Assembly (NCBI RefSeq): GCF_900112425.1
Contig: NZ_FOLP01000011.1
Coordinates: 163,516 to 227,515 of the forward strand
Direction of reading: 5' to 3'
From: Variovorax sp. OK212
GTDB lineage: Bacteria; Pseudomonadota; Gammaproteobacteria; Burkholderiales; Burkholderiaceae_C
DNA length: 64,000 nt
Below are positions 1 through 8,807 of the stretch, in pieces (positions within the stretch are counted from its first letter, which is position 1; each line of letters starts with the position of its first letter). Under the pieces are notes generated by a model. That model saw nothing but the letters and a program-made list of their open reading frames with translations. It was not told the origin of the DNA and did not search any database. The position numbers and the translations under genes are program-made.

Positions 1-327
1 ATCTCTTCCGCTCCTTCCGCTCCTTCCGCCGTCGTGGTCCAAGACAACCCCGCGAAGCACCGCTTCGAGTACGCCGCGCAAGGGGAGCGCGCCGTCGCCA
101 TCTATTCGCTGGAAGGCAACGTCATCACCTTCATTCACACGCTGGTGCCCGAGGCGCTGCAAGGCCAGGGCATCGCGAAGCAGCTGGTGCTCGCCGGCCT
201 GGCCTCGGCGCGCGAGCGCGGCCTGCGCGTGGTGCCGCAGTGCCCCGTGTTCAACGCCTACATGCGCGCGCACCCCGAGACGCACGACCTGCTGGCCGAC
301 GAAGGCCGCAAGCTGCTCGGCCTCTGA
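1..327 (+). CDS. GNAT-family N-acetyltransferase, 5'-truncated by window edge
   Basis: The frame is open from base 1, so the true start probably lies to the left; a GTG at 34 would give 97 residues. The core is a short GNAT fold of the YjdJ-like type: an EGNVITFIHTLVPEALQGQG segment carries the acetyl-CoA pyrophosphate-binding loop (QGQGIAKQL, Gln/Gly-x-x-Gly/Ala pattern), followed by a helix and a terminal PVFNAYMRAHPE element usual in these roughly 95-residue proteins. The small class probably transfers acetyl to an amine on an unknown substrate. The N-terminal extension reads as Ser-Ala-Pro repeats from a 9-bp tandem repeat (see repeat at 4-28), so it may be a low-complexity linker. Function is inferred from family only. 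Confidence 0.7.
   Translation: MSSAPSAPSAVVVQDNPAKHRFEYAAQGERAVAIYSLEGNVITFIHTLVPEALQGQGIAKQLVLAGLASARERGLRVVPQCPVFNAYMRAHPETHDLLADEGRKLLGL
4..28. repeat. 9-bp tandem repeat in the GNAT gene
   Basis: Two exact copies of CTCCTTCCG (11-19 and 20-28) follow a partial copy (TCTTCCG, 4-10). The repeat is in frame and encodes Ser-Ala-Pro units. It is one of several 9-bp-period coding repeats in this window. Confidence 0.8.
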
Positions 328-341
328 AGGGCGCACCGCAC

Positions 342-956
342 ATGACCGCCGACGACCGCCAGCCCGGGCTGCGCAACGCCACGCTCGACGAGATCGCAGG
401 GCGCGCCGTGCCGGGCGCCGAGACCGTCACCGCCGTGATCCAGCAGACCGTGCGGCGCGAGTCCGTCGCCGCCTACGAGCAGTGGCTGAAGAAGGTGGTG
501 CCCATTGCCTCGCGCTTTCCGGGGCACCGCGGCGTCAACGTGATCCATCCGGCCGCGGGCGGGCTGCAGTACACCGTCACCATCCGCTTCGACTCGCTCG
601 CGCATGCGCAGGACTGGTTCTCGTCCGAAGCGCGCCGCCAGCTGGTCGAGGAAGTCGCGCCGCTGCTCGACGCCGACGAGAAGGTGGAAACGCGCAGCGG
701 CCTGGAGTTCTGGTTCCACCCGCCCGCCGGGCAGCCGCCGGCCAAGCGCTACAAGCAGTTCCTGCTGACGGTGTCGGTGATCTACCCGCTGACCATCCTG
801 GTGCCGGCGCTGCTGCACCGCTTGCTGGCGCCGGTGCCCGTGGTGTCCACCTACTGGCTGGAGCACCTGGTGGCCTCGGTGGCCATCGTCGGGCTGATGG
901 TGTACGTGATCATGCCGAGGTACACGCGCCTGATGGCGCGCTGGCTCTACAAGTGA
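342..956 (+). CDS. Antibiotic-biosynthesis-monooxygenase (ABM) domain membrane protein
   Basis: The 204-residue protein starts at ATG 342, 15 bases after the GNAT stop, so the two genes are probably cotranscribed. Residues about 30-120 form an ABM-type dimeric alpha/beta-barrel (TVTAVIQQTVRRESVAAYEQ, then RFPGHRGVNVIHP), a fold found in small quinol/antibiotic monooxygenases and in stand-alone proteins of unknown activity. After a Pro-rich linker, two hydrophobic segments (about 140-160 and 172-193) anchor it in the inner membrane. This ABM-plus-two-helix layout is common in proteobacteria, but its role is not established. The 3' end overlaps the converging DUF1275 gene by 10 bases. Confidence 0.75.
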   Translation: MTADDRQPGLRNATLDEIAGRAVPGAETVTAVIQQTVRRESVAAYEQWLKKVVPIASRFPGHRGVNVIHPAAGGLQYTVTIRFDSLAHAQDWFSSEARRQLVEEVAPLLDADEKVETRSGLEFWFHPPAGQPPAKRYKQFLLTVSVIYPLTILVPALLHRLLAPVPVVSTYWLEHLVASVAIVGLMVYVIMPRYTRLMARWLYK

Positions 957-1675
957 CGCGCGGCCGCTGCGGCTGCTGACGCCGGAGGTGCCGCAGGGTC
1001 GCCCTCGTGCGTGCTGCGCTGGAGCACCACCGCGCAGGCCGCCAGCACCGGCGGCACGGCGAAGCACCACACGTTCCACCGCGCATAGATGAGCGCCGCC
1101 GCCGCGCAGCCCGCGGCGAACCACGCCACCGCGGCCGCCATGCGCCGCATGCGCGCGCGGGCGGCCGCTGCTTCCTCGGGCGCCTGCCCGCCGCGCATCA
1201 GGTCGGCCAGGTCGACCATCACCTGCGTGGTGGTGCCCGTCATCAGCGTGGTCGGCGGCGCGCTGCCCAGGTGGATGCGGTGCACCGCGTTCTGGATGGC
1301 CATGGCCGACACCAGCACCAGGCCCGTGAGCATCGCGCTCGCGCTGTCGCCGTCGTCGAAGGGCCCGAAATGGATCGCCAGGATGCCGCCCGCCAGCAGC
1401 AGCGCGGCCTTGAGCACCAGCATCGTGCGCAGCACCGGCAGGCCCAGGTTCGGCAGGCCGTAGCTCAGCAGCCGCGCGAGCACCACCACCGCGCAGAACA
1501 CCGGCAGCGCCAGCAGCTTGGTGATCGCGCCCGAGGTGCCATGCACCAGCGCCGCGCCGATGGTCACGAAGTTGCCCGTGACGTGCGCGGTGAACAGGCC
1601 GTGCAGCGCGAGGAAGCCGGCGGTGTCGACGAAGCCGCCGTTGAGGCTCATGAGCTGGGGCAGGGTGGGTTTCAT
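947..1675 (-). CDS. DUF1275 (YoaK-like) integral membrane protein
   Basis: The 242-residue protein starts at MKPTLPQ (ATG at 1673-1675); an upstream ATG would add 14 charged residues without family similarity. It matches the YoaK/DUF1275 pattern: N-terminal GGFVDTAGFLALHGLFTAHVTGN, then about six hydrophobic segments, and the conserved TTLMTGTTTQ stretch near the middle. Family members are six-helix inner-membrane proteins of unknown transport role. The C-terminus ends in an Ala-rich tail. It converges with the ABM gene and is divergent, with about 208 bp between, from the catalase-like gene. Confidence 0.8.
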   Translation of the reverse strand: MKPTLPQLMSLNGGFVDTAGFLALHGLFTAHVTGNFVTIGAALVHGTSGAITKLLALPVFCAVVVLARLLSYGLPNLGLPVLRTMLVLKAALLLAGGILAIHFGPFDDGDSASAMLTGLVLVSAMAIQNAVHRIHLGSAPPTTLMTGTTTQVMVDLADLMRGGQAPEEAAAARARMRRMAAAVAWFAAGCAAAALIYARWNVWCFAVPPVLAACAVVLQRSTHEGDPAAPPASAAAAAARHL

Positions 1676-1883
1676 GGCAGGCCGTGTCGTGGATCGTGTG
1701 GGAGCGCCATGGTGCACCCGGCGCGGCGCGCCGTCTTGTCGGGTTGGGCGCGGCTTTGCACATTCGGGCGCCAGCTACCAGGCGCTCAGGGTGTCCGGTC
1801 GGTTCAAAACAGGCCACTCTTGTTCAATACACGCTCGCCCATCGGCCCCACCATCCGGGCGAGACTCGATCCGGGAGATCGCC

Positions 1884-3347
1884 ATGAACAAAGACAACCG
1901 GCCGCCCACCTTGACCACCACGGGCGGCGCCCCCGTGGCGGACAGCCGGCACTCCATCACCGCCGGGCCGCGCGGGCCGATCCTGCTGCAGGACTACCAG
2001 ATGGCCGAGAAGCTGGCCTACCTGGCGCGCGAGCGCATTCCCGAGCGGGTGCTGCACGCCAAGGGCGCCGCCGCCTTCGGCACGCTGCGCATCACCGGCG
2101 ACATCGCGCGCCACACCCGCGCGCGCGTGTTCCAGCCGGGGCAGCTCACGCCGGTGCTGGTGCGCTTCTCGGGCCTGACCGGCGAGCGCGGCTGCGCCGA
2201 CGCCGAGCGCGACATGCGCGGCTTCGCCCTGAAGGCCTACACCGAGGAAGGCAACTGGGACCTCGTGGGCAGCCACCTGCCGGTGGCCTGCATCCGCGAC
2301 CCGCAGAAGTTTCCCGACCTGGTGCGCGCGCTCAAGCGCCACCCCGTGAGCCACCTGCGCTCGCCCACCGCCATCTGGGATTTCTGGTCGCTCTCGCCCG
2401 AGAGCATCCACCAGATCCTGATGCTGTTCTCCGACCGCGGCCTGCCGCGCAGCTACCGCCACATGCACGGCTACGGCGCGCATGCCTTCGGCCTGATCAA
2501 CGAGGCCAACGAGCGGGTGTGGGTCAAGTTTCATTTCAGGACGCGCCAGGGCATCCGCTGCCTGAGCGACGCCGAGGCGCGCGACACCATCGCCGAAGAC
2601 CGCGAGAGCGCGCAGCGCGACCTGTTCGAGGCCATCGAGCGCGGGGAGCATCCGAGCTGGTCGCTGCACGTGCAGCTCATGAGCGACGCGCAGGCGGACG
2701 CGCTGCCCTTCAACCCCTTCGACCCGACGCGGGTGTGGCCGCAGGACGCGTTCCCGCTCGTCGAGCTCGGCCTGCTCACGCTCGACGCCAACCCCGACAA
2801 CTACTTCGCGCAGGTGGAGCAGGCCACCTTCAACCCCGCGCACATGGTGCCGGGCCTGTGCGTCTCGCCCGACAAGCTGCTGCAGGGCCGGCTGCTGGCC
2901 TATGCCGACGCGCAGCGCTACCGCGTGGGCACGCACCACGCGGCGCTGCCGGTGAACCGGCCGCTGTCGCCGGTGCACACGTACCACGCCGACGGGGCCA
3001 TGCGGCTGAACGTGCCGGCGCGCACCGACGCCTACTACGAGCCCAACTCATTCGGCGGCCCGCGCCCCGACCGCCGGCTGGCCGAGCCGGCGCTGCCGCT
3101 GGCCGGCGACGCCATGCGCTTCGACGACCGGCAGGGCCTGGGCGACTACGAACAGGCGAGCGCGCTGTACCGGCGCATGGACGACGGCGAGCGCGCGCGG
3201 CTGGCCGCGAACCTCGCATCGTCGATGGCCGGTGTGCCCGAGACCATCCAGCGGCGGCAGGTCGAGCATTTCCGGCTGGTGGACACGGGCTTCGGTGACA
3301 GCGTGGAAGCCGCCCTCGCGCGGCGCACGGCGGCCCGCCTGCCATAG
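1884..3347 (+). CDS. Catalase-family heme protein with altered distal pocket
   Basis: The 487-residue protein starts at ATG 1884 after a purine-rich GGGAGA. The catalase fold is recognisable throughout: distal His58 in ERVLHAKG, Ser96 in VRFSG, and the proximal Tyr340 with Arg336 in RLLAYADAQRYR, all spaced as in clade 3-type catalases. The usual GNN motif after DLV, which supplies the distal Asn, reads Gly-Ser130-His131 instead. Asn is generally needed for full peroxide dismutation, so activity may be weak or peroxidase-like. About 487 residues is normal for a small-subunit catalase. It has no signal peptide and is followed by an AraC gene. Alternative reading: a catalase-related protein acting on another peroxide. 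Confidence 0.85.
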   Translation: MNKDNRPPTLTTTGGAPVADSRHSITAGPRGPILLQDYQMAEKLAYLARERIPERVLHAKGAAAFGTLRITGDIARHTRARVFQPGQLTPVLVRFSGLTGERGCADAERDMRGFALKAYTEEGNWDLVGSHLPVACIRDPQKFPDLVRALKRHPVSHLRSPTAIWDFWSLSPESIHQILMLFSDRGLPRSYRHMHGYGAHAFGLINEANERVWVKFHFRTRQGIRCLSDAEARDTIAEDRESAQRDLFEAIERGEHPSWSLHVQLMSDAQADALPFNPFDPTRVWPQDAFPLVELGLLTLDANPDNYFAQVEQATFNPAHMVPGLCVSPDKLLQGRLLAYADAQRYRVGTHHAALPVNRPLSPVHTYHADGAMRLNVPARTDAYYEPNSFGGPRPDRRLAEPALPLAGDAMRFDDRQGLGDYEQASALYRRMDDGERARLAANLASSMAGVPETIQRRQVEHFRLVDTGFGDSVEAALARRTAARLP

Positions 3348-3436
3348 GGATTGCTGCAGGGACGGCGCGGCGGTTCATCGCCGAGAATCGCCCGCGCCGT
3401 GCACCGCCGCACGAACGCCTTGCCACCCCCGCCTTC

Positions 3437-4498
3437 ATGTCCAAAGACCGATTCCTCTCCGAGGGCCTGCTGCTGCCGCCAGCGCCCGCGGCCCTCGCCC
3501 CCGGCATCGTTCACAGCAGTTTCAGCGTGCAGGGCGACGCCCGCGGCAGCCTGCCGGCGTGGCAGGAGCGCATGAGCGTGGTCTACGACGTGCGCCCGGT
3601 GTCGCTGCGCGGCGAGCAGGGGGCGTTCGACGCATCGTTCGCGCGCTACTCGCTCGACGACATCACCTTCTTCGACATGCGCACCGGCCCCAACGTGGCC
3701 GTGCGCTCGCTGGGGCGCGTGTCCACCGAGAGCGTGCGCGACATTTCCTTCAACCTGTTCCTGGAAGGCGTGCCGGCCGAATTCCGCGCCCACGGCCAGC
3801 ACACCGGCGCGCACCACCTGCCGCGCGTGCCGAGCATCCTGGCGCTGGACATGGACCAGCCCTGCACCATCCGCAGCCACGAAGGGCGGATGCTGATGTT
3901 CTTCGTGCCGCGCGCACTGGTGGAGAAGGCCTTTCCCGATGCCGCCTCGCTGCATGGCCGGAGGGTCGAGGCGACCACGCCGCTGATGTGCGTGCTGGTC
4001 GACCACCTGGTGGCGCTGAGCCGGCAGATCGTCGGGCTGGGGCGCGACGAGGCGGGCGAAGCCTTTCGCACCGCGGTGCAGCTGCTGGCGGCGGCGTTCA
4101 GCCGCGAGGCGGGGCTGTCGGGCGATGCCCGCGCGGCGGTGCGCGCGGCCGCTTACGGCCAGGTGCGCCGCCATGTCGATGCGCACCTGCACGACCCCGA
4201 CCTGTCGCCCGAGAGCGTGCTGAAGTCGCTGCACCTGTCGCGCGCCAGCGTGTATCGCCTGTTCGCGCACGACGGCGGGCTGGCCTCGTACATCCGCGCG
4301 CGGCGCTTGCGCATGGCGGCCGACGAGCTGGTGCGGTTTCCGCACCTGGCGGTGCAGGACGTGGCCGCGGGGCTCGGGTTCAACAACGCCTCGAGCTTCA
4401 CGCGGGCCTTCCGGCGCGCCTACGACATCGCGCCGCAGGAGCTGCATGCCTACGCGCCGCTGCTGCGGCGCGAGCAGACGCGCGCCGGGTTCAGGTAG
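3437..4498 (+). CDS. AraC-family transcriptional regulator
   Basis: The 353-residue protein starts at ATG 3437, 89 bases after the catalase-like gene. An N-terminal AraC-binding-like beta domain (about 1-200, containing the DISFNLFLEG and LDMDQPCTI segments) precedes a C-terminal double helix-turn-helix (about 240-335: SLHLSRASVYRLFAHDGGL, then VAAGLGFNNASSFTRAFRR). The second helix-turn-helix has the canonical GF-x-x-x-SSF-x-R-x-F-R signature. The ligand is unknown. By position it may control the catalase-like gene or act on distant targets. It converges with the amidase gene, leaving only 9 bases between stops. Confidence 0.85.
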   Translation: MSKDRFLSEGLLLPPAPAALAPGIVHSSFSVQGDARGSLPAWQERMSVVYDVRPVSLRGEQGAFDASFARYSLDDITFFDMRTGPNVAVRSLGRVSTESVRDISFNLFLEGVPAEFRAHGQHTGAHHLPRVPSILALDMDQPCTIRSHEGRMLMFFVPRALVEKAFPDAASLHGRRVEATTPLMCVLVDHLVALSRQIVGLGRDEAGEAFRTAVQLLAAAFSREAGLSGDARAAVRAAAYGQVRRHVDAHLHDPDLSPESVLKSLHLSRASVYRLFAHDGGLASYIRARRLRMAADELVRFPHLAVQDVAAGLGFNNASSFTRAFRRAYDIAPQELHAYAPLLRREQTRAGFR

Positions 4499-4507
4499 CC
4501 CGGCGCC

Positions 4508-6055
4508 TCAGACGGCCGACACGGCGGCAGCCTGCGCGAGGCGGCTGTCGAACACCGGCGGTGTCTTGACGATCGACCTCAGCGCCGGTTCCGCCGCGCG
4601 CAGGGCAGCCAGGTCGGGCCGCGGCCGGCGCAGCGGCGCATGCGCCGAGAACGCCTGCTCCATGGCACGCGCCGCGCCCAGCACCCGGTGGTCGGTGCGA
4701 AAGCCGCCCACCACCTGCAGCCCGAACGGCATGCCCGCATGGTCGAGCCCGCAGGGCAGCGTGATCGCCGGGTGCGTGGTCAGCGTGACCACGTAGGTCA
4801 GCGCCAGCCAGCGGTAGTAGTTGGCCTGCGCCTCGCCGTTGATGTGGGTGGCGTACAGCTGCGTCCACGGGAAGGGCGAGACCGGCGTGGTGGGCGACAG
4901 CACGAGGTCGTAGTCGGCGAAGGTCGCCTGGAAGCGGTTGATGAGGCGGGTCTGCTCGGCCTGCGCCCAGGCGCTGTCGAGCAGGCTCATGCGCGCGCCC
5001 ATCTCGTAGTTGGCGCGCGGGTTGGGGCCCAGGCTGTCGGGGTCGCGCTCGTAGGCCGCCTGCATGCCCGCCACGAAGGCCTCCGCGCGCAGCACGTCGA
5101 AGCAGCGGTGCGCCTCGCCCATGTCGAAGTCGACCCGGTCGCAACGCCGGAACAGGTGCCGCATGGCCTCGATCTTCCGGCGGAAGGTGGCGCGGATGCC
5201 GTCGTCCACCGCGCAGGTGCCGAAGTCCTCGGTCCACGCCACGCGCAGGTTGGCGAGGTCGACGTGCGCCGGCGCCAGGAACGACAGCGCATCGAGCGGG
5301 TAGCTCAGCGCGTCGCCCGCGTGCATGCCGGCCGATGCGGCCAGTTGCAGGCAGGCGTCGTCCACCGTGCGGCCCATGGGGCCGACGACGGAAATGGGCG
5401 TCCAGCCCAGCGGCTTGCGCACGCTGGGCACGATGCCCGGCGACGGGCGGAAACCCACCACGCCGCACTTGGCCGCCGGAATGCGCAGCGAGCCGCCGGT
5501 GTCGGAGCCGGTGCACACGGGCAGCATGTCGCAGGCCAGCGCGGCGGCCGAGCCGCCGGACGATCCGCCGGCGTTCAGGTTGGGGTCGAAGGGGTTGCCG
5601 GTGGCGCCCCACACGTCGTTGCGCGAATTGGCGCCCGCGCCCATCTCGGGCACGTTGGTCTTGCCCGCGACGATGGCGCCCGCGCGGCGCAGGCGGGCCA
5701 CCAGCTCGATGTCTTTTTCCGGCACGTGGTCGCGGTACAGCGGCGAGCCCCAGGTCGTGAGCAGGCCTTCGGTCGGCTCCAGGTCCTTCACGCCCAGCGG
5801 CAGGCCGTGCAGCAGGCCGAGCGTGTCGCCGCGCACCACGGCGTTTTCGGCGGCCCTGGCCTCGGCGCGCGCGCGCTCGAAGCAGGTCGCGGTGACGGCG
5901 TTGACGAAGGGGTTCACGCGCTCGATGCGCGCGATGCACGCCTCGAGCAGCTCGACGGGCGACAGGGCCTTGCTGCCGATGAGGCGGCGCAGTTCGACGG
6001 CGGATTTCTCGACGAGTTCGCTGCTGGCGTCGAGCGGGGTGTTCGTGGGGTTCAT
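4508..6055 (-). CDS. Amidase-signature family hydrolase
   Basis: The 515-residue protein (normal length for the family) hydrolyses a C-N amide bond, probably in the cytoplasm. The Ser-cisSer-Lys triad is visible: Lys90 in GLPLGVKD, the GGSSGGSAA loop at 163-171 and nucleophile Ser189 in GSDTGGSLR. It lies 35 bases downstream of the Bug receptor gene on the same strand, and both are divergent from a LysR gene, so the unit looks like uptake or sensing plus hydrolysis of an unknown amide or carboxylic-acid derivative. Aryl/aliphatic amidase specificity cannot be read from the sequence. A second amidase of this family with its own Bug gene lies at 59151-60602. Confidence 0.85.
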   Translation of the reverse strand: MNPTNTPLDASSELVEKSAVELRRLIGSKALSPVELLEACIARIERVNPFVNAVTATCFERARAEARAAENAVVRGDTLGLLHGLPLGVKDLEPTEGLLTTWGSPLYRDHVPEKDIELVARLRRAGAIVAGKTNVPEMGAGANSRNDVWGATGNPFDPNLNAGGSSGGSAAALACDMLPVCTGSDTGGSLRIPAAKCGVVGFRPSPGIVPSVRKPLGWTPISVVGPMGRTVDDACLQLAASAGMHAGDALSYPLDALSFLAPAHVDLANLRVAWTEDFGTCAVDDGIRATFRRKIEAMRHLFRRCDRVDFDMGEAHRCFDVLRAEAFVAGMQAAYERDPDSLGPNPRANYEMGARMSLLDSAWAQAEQTRLINRFQATFADYDLVLSPTTPVSPFPWTQLYATHINGEAQANYYRWLALTYVVTLTTHPAITLPCGLDHAGMPFGLQVVGGFRTDHRVLGAARAMEQAFSAHAPLRRPRPDLAALRAAEPALRSIVKTPPVFDSRLAQAAAVSAV

Positions 6056-6090
6056 CGGTTGGCGGGTCAGTTGGCGGGTGAGTCCGCGGG

Positions 6091-7098
6091 TCAGTCCGCG
6101 GTGATGTTGGCGCGCGCCGCCACGGCACGCATCACGGGCAGCTCGCGGTTGATGAGCTCGCTCGCGGCGGCGGAGTTGCTGTACGCCGGCTCCAGCCCCT
6201 GGGCGAGCAGCTTGGCGCGCGTGTCAGGGTCGGCGATGGTCACGGCCAGCGCCTTCTCCAGCCTGGCCTTCACGTCGGCGGGCAGGCCCTTGGGCGCGGC
6301 CAGCATCAGCCAGGTGTCCATGTCGATGCCGGCGTAGCCGCTCTCGGCCATGGTCGGCACGTCGGGCAGCAGCGCGGAGCGCTTGGCCGTGGTCAACGCG
6401 ATGGCCTTGATCTTGCCGCTCTTGAGCTGCGGGATCGCCGCGCTCACGGTGTCGATGCTGAAGGGAATCTGCCCGCCCATGAGGTCGGTCATGGCCGGGG
6501 CGCTGCCCTTGTAGGGCACGTGCGTCATCTTCAGGCCGGCGGCGTGCAGGATGCTTTCGCCCGCGAACTGCGCGGTGGTGCCGGTGCCGAAGGAGCCGTA
6601 CGAGTACTTGCCGGGCGAGGCCTTCACGTAGTCGACGAACTGTTTCACGGTCTGCACCGGCACGTCGCTGTTGGCCAGCAGGATCAGGCCGGTGCGCCCG
6701 GCGATGCCGATCGGGTCGAAGCCCTTCACCGGGTCGTACGGCAGGTTGGCGCGAATGGCCGGGTTGACGGTGAAGGTGGTGCCCGAACTCACGAGCAGCG
6801 TGTAGCCGTCGGGCGCGGCCTTGGACACATAGCTCGCGCCGATCACCGTTCCCGCGCCCGCGCGGTTCTCGATGACCACCGGCTGGCCCAGCTCCTTGCC
6901 CAGGCGCTGCGCGATCACGCGGCCGTTGACGTCGGTCGCGCCGCCGGGCGGGAAGGGAATGACGAGCGTGATCGGGCGCGAGGGATAGCCCGTTTCCGCG
7001 GCAAGGGCGGCCAGCGGCACGGCGCCGAGTCCGAGGCCGCACAGCAGTGCGATGCGGGCCGTGCGCGTGAGGCGGCTGGGACTCGGGAGAAGGTTCAT
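6091..7098 (-). CDS. Bug-family (TTT) periplasmic solute receptor
   Basis: I chose the start MNLLPSPSRLT (ATG at 7096-7098) because it gives a clean Sec signal peptide: basic SRLTRTAR, a hydrophobic core and cleavage after ALAA near residue 34. The mature part has Bug hallmarks: YPSRPITLVIPFPPGGATD, then IENRAGAGT and PDGYTLL. Bug proteins bind carboxylates with a Venus-flytrap fold for tripartite tricarboxylate transporters. No tctA/tctB membrane genes are nearby, which is typical of orphan Bug genes in Burkholderiales. It is first gene of an operon with the amidase. The 335-residue length is usual. Confidence 0.9.
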   Translation of the reverse strand: MNLLPSPSRLTRTARIALLCGLGLGAVPLAALAAETGYPSRPITLVIPFPPGGATDVNGRVIAQRLGKELGQPVVIENRAGAGTVIGASYVSKAAPDGYTLLVSSGTTFTVNPAIRANLPYDPVKGFDPIGIAGRTGLILLANSDVPVQTVKQFVDYVKASPGKYSYGSFGTGTTAQFAGESILHAAGLKMTHVPYKGSAPAMTDLMGGQIPFSIDTVSAAIPQLKSGKIKAIALTTAKRSALLPDVPTMAESGYAGIDMDTWLMLAAPKGLPADVKARLEKALAVTIADPDTRAKLLAQGLEPAYSNSAAASELINRELPVMRAVAARANITAD

Positions 7099-7199
7099 CG
7101 GGGCTCCGGGGTTCGAGAGAGGTTCGAGCGAGTGGGATGGACAAACCCATCCTAGGAGTCGCGACACGATGCTACAAGCGCAATGTTTAGAATCCTGCG

Positions 7200-7214
7200 T
7201 TGCCGAATCGGCAA
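7200..7214. promoter_or_regulatory. Candidate LysR operator between Bug and LysR genes
   Basis: A perfect inverted repeat TTGCCG-AAT-CGGCAA lies in the 166-bp divergent intergenic region, 50 bases before the LysR start. Position and symmetry fit a LysR recognition site. Binding is inferred. Confidence 0.5.
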
Positions 7215-7264
7215 TCGATGCGGTTGCTTCAGCCCTCATCCGGGCCGCGTCAACGGAGAATTTC

Positions 7265-8176
7265 ATGACGCTTCGCGCCTTGCAGGAAACCGCGGTCCGT
7301 TACTTTCTCGAGGTGGTGAAGACAGGCTCGGTGAAGGAGGCCGCGCTCAAGCTCAACGTTGCGCCGTCGGCCGTGAGCCGGCAGGTGGCGCGGCTGGAGC
7401 GCGAGCTCGACACGCTGCTGTTCGACCGCCATGCGCGCGGCATGGTGCCCAACGCCGCGGGCGAGCTGCTGGCCGCGCATGCCAAGCGGGCGCAGCAGGA
7501 CATCGAGCGCGTGGCCAACGACATCGCCGGCCTGCGCGGCCTGCGCAGCGGCCATGTGCGCGTGGCGAGCACCGAGGGCTTCGCCTTCGATTTCATTCCC
7601 ACGCTCATTGCACGTTTTCGCCGCAAGCACGAGGGCATCCGCTTTCACCTGGAAGTGGGCGCGCCGGCCGACATCTCGCGCATGGTGCGCGACGGCGAGG
7701 CCGACGTGGGCATCACGCTGAGCGCGGCGCCCGAGCCCGGCATCGAGATCGCGCTGCGCCATCCGAGCCCCGTGCTGGCGGTGATGGCCAAGGACCATCC
7801 GCTGGCGCTGCAGCGCCAGCTCTCGCTGCGCCAGGTGGTGGCGTACCCGCTGGGGCTGCCGCAGGAGGACAGCTCGATCCGGCGGCTGCTCGACGCCAGC
7901 TGCACGCGGCAGGGGCTGCGCTATGCGCAGGCCATGTCGAGCAACCACGCGAACGCGCTGCTGAGCTTTGCGGCGGCCGGCGGCGGCAGCATCGCGTTCT
8001 ACGGCGCGCTGTCGATGCGCACGCTGCTGCAGAGCAAGGCGCTGGTCGCCATTGCGTTGAAAGACCGCGAGATGAACGAGCGCCATCTCGAGGTCGAGAC
8101 CATGGCGGGCCGCTCGCTGCCGGATGCGGGCAAGGCCTTTGTGCGCTACCTGGTCGAGGCCGTGAAGGCGACCTGA
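7265..8176 (+). CDS. LysR-family transcriptional regulator
   Basis: The 303-residue protein starts at ATG 7265. The N-terminal winged helix-turn-helix (about 8-70) has the LysR pattern TGSVKEAALKLNVAPSAVSR. The rest is the periplasmic-binding-protein-like effector domain (GLRSGHVRVASTEGFAFDFI onward). It is transcribed away from the Bug/amidase operon, whose promoter it probably controls through the inverted repeat at 7200-7214, with the substrate or product of the amidase as a plausible co-inducer. Upstream in-frame codons exist but extend through the intergenic region and lack coding character. Confidence 0.88.
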   Translation: MTLRALQETAVRYFLEVVKTGSVKEAALKLNVAPSAVSRQVARLERELDTLLFDRHARGMVPNAAGELLAAHAKRAQQDIERVANDIAGLRGLRSGHVRVASTEGFAFDFIPTLIARFRRKHEGIRFHLEVGAPADISRMVRDGEADVGITLSAAPEPGIEIALRHPSPVLAVMAKDHPLALQRQLSLRQVVAYPLGLPQEDSSIRRLLDASCTRQGLRYAQAMSSNHANALLSFAAAGGGSIAFYGALSMRTLLQSKALVAIALKDREMNERHLEVETMAGRSLPDAGKAFVRYLVEAVKAT

Positions 8177-8200
8177 GGCAGGGGGCGAGGCTTGCTTCGC

Positions 8201-8752
8201 TTACTTCAGCGCGCGCTCGATCGCGTCGCGCAGCTGCTGCAGCCCGAACGACACGTCGGTGAACACGCCGTTCACGTAGAACGTGGGCGTGGCGCGCACG
8301 CTCAGGCGGCGGCCGAGCTCGACCTGCTCCTGCACGCGCTGGCGGTAGACGTTGTCCTTGAGCTCGTTCTCGAAGCGCGCCATGTCCAGGCCGAGCTGCC
8401 GGGCGTAGCCGTCGAGGTGGCTGGTGTCGAGGTGGTTCTGGTGGTTGAAGAGCAGGTCGGCGTACGGCCAGAACTTGCCCTGCGCGCCCGCGGCCTCGGC
8501 GGCTTCGGCGGCCATTTCCGCGTGCGGATGCACCTCGCGCAGCGGAAAGTGGCGAAACGCATAGCGCACCTGCGAGCCGAAGTGCGACAGCAGCATCTGC
8601 ACGGCCGGGTGGGCCTGTCGGCACGACGGGCATTCGAAGTCGCCGAACTCGATGAAGGTGACCTTGGCCGAGTCGGGTCCGACCACATGCTCGGTGGCAC
8701 GGTCGGGCGTCAAGAGCTGGAGAAGGGTGTTCGCTTGGGGGGCTGCGCTCAT
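8201..8752 (-). CDS. DsbA-family thioredoxin-fold oxidoreductase (no signal peptide)
   Basis: The 183-residue protein has a redox-active CPSC motif (about residues 41-44, GDFECPSCRQAH) and the cis-proline loop RATPTF, with the helical insertion typical of DsbA/FrnE-like proteins. It starts directly with a soluble sequence and has no export signal or membrane anchor, so it is probably cytoplasmic, unlike classical DsbA. Related soluble proteins reduce or isomerise disulfides or act on small thiols. It lies downstream of the AraC gene at 8808-9773 on the same strand, 55 bases away, and may be under its control. The partner is unknown. Confidence 0.8.
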   Translation of the reverse strand: MSAAPQANTLLQLLTPDRATEHVVGPDSAKVTFIEFGDFECPSCRQAHPAVQMLLSHFGSQVRYAFRHFPLREVHPHAEMAAEAAEAAGAQGKFWPYADLLFNHQNHLDTSHLDGYARQLGLDMARFENELKDNVYRQRVQEQVELGRRLSVRATPTFYVNGVFTDVSFGLQQLRDAIERALK

Positions 8753-8807
8753 GGAAGGCTCCGGTTCGGTAGGGGGGCGTCGGGGGGAGGGTGTTGGGGG
8801 TGTCGGT

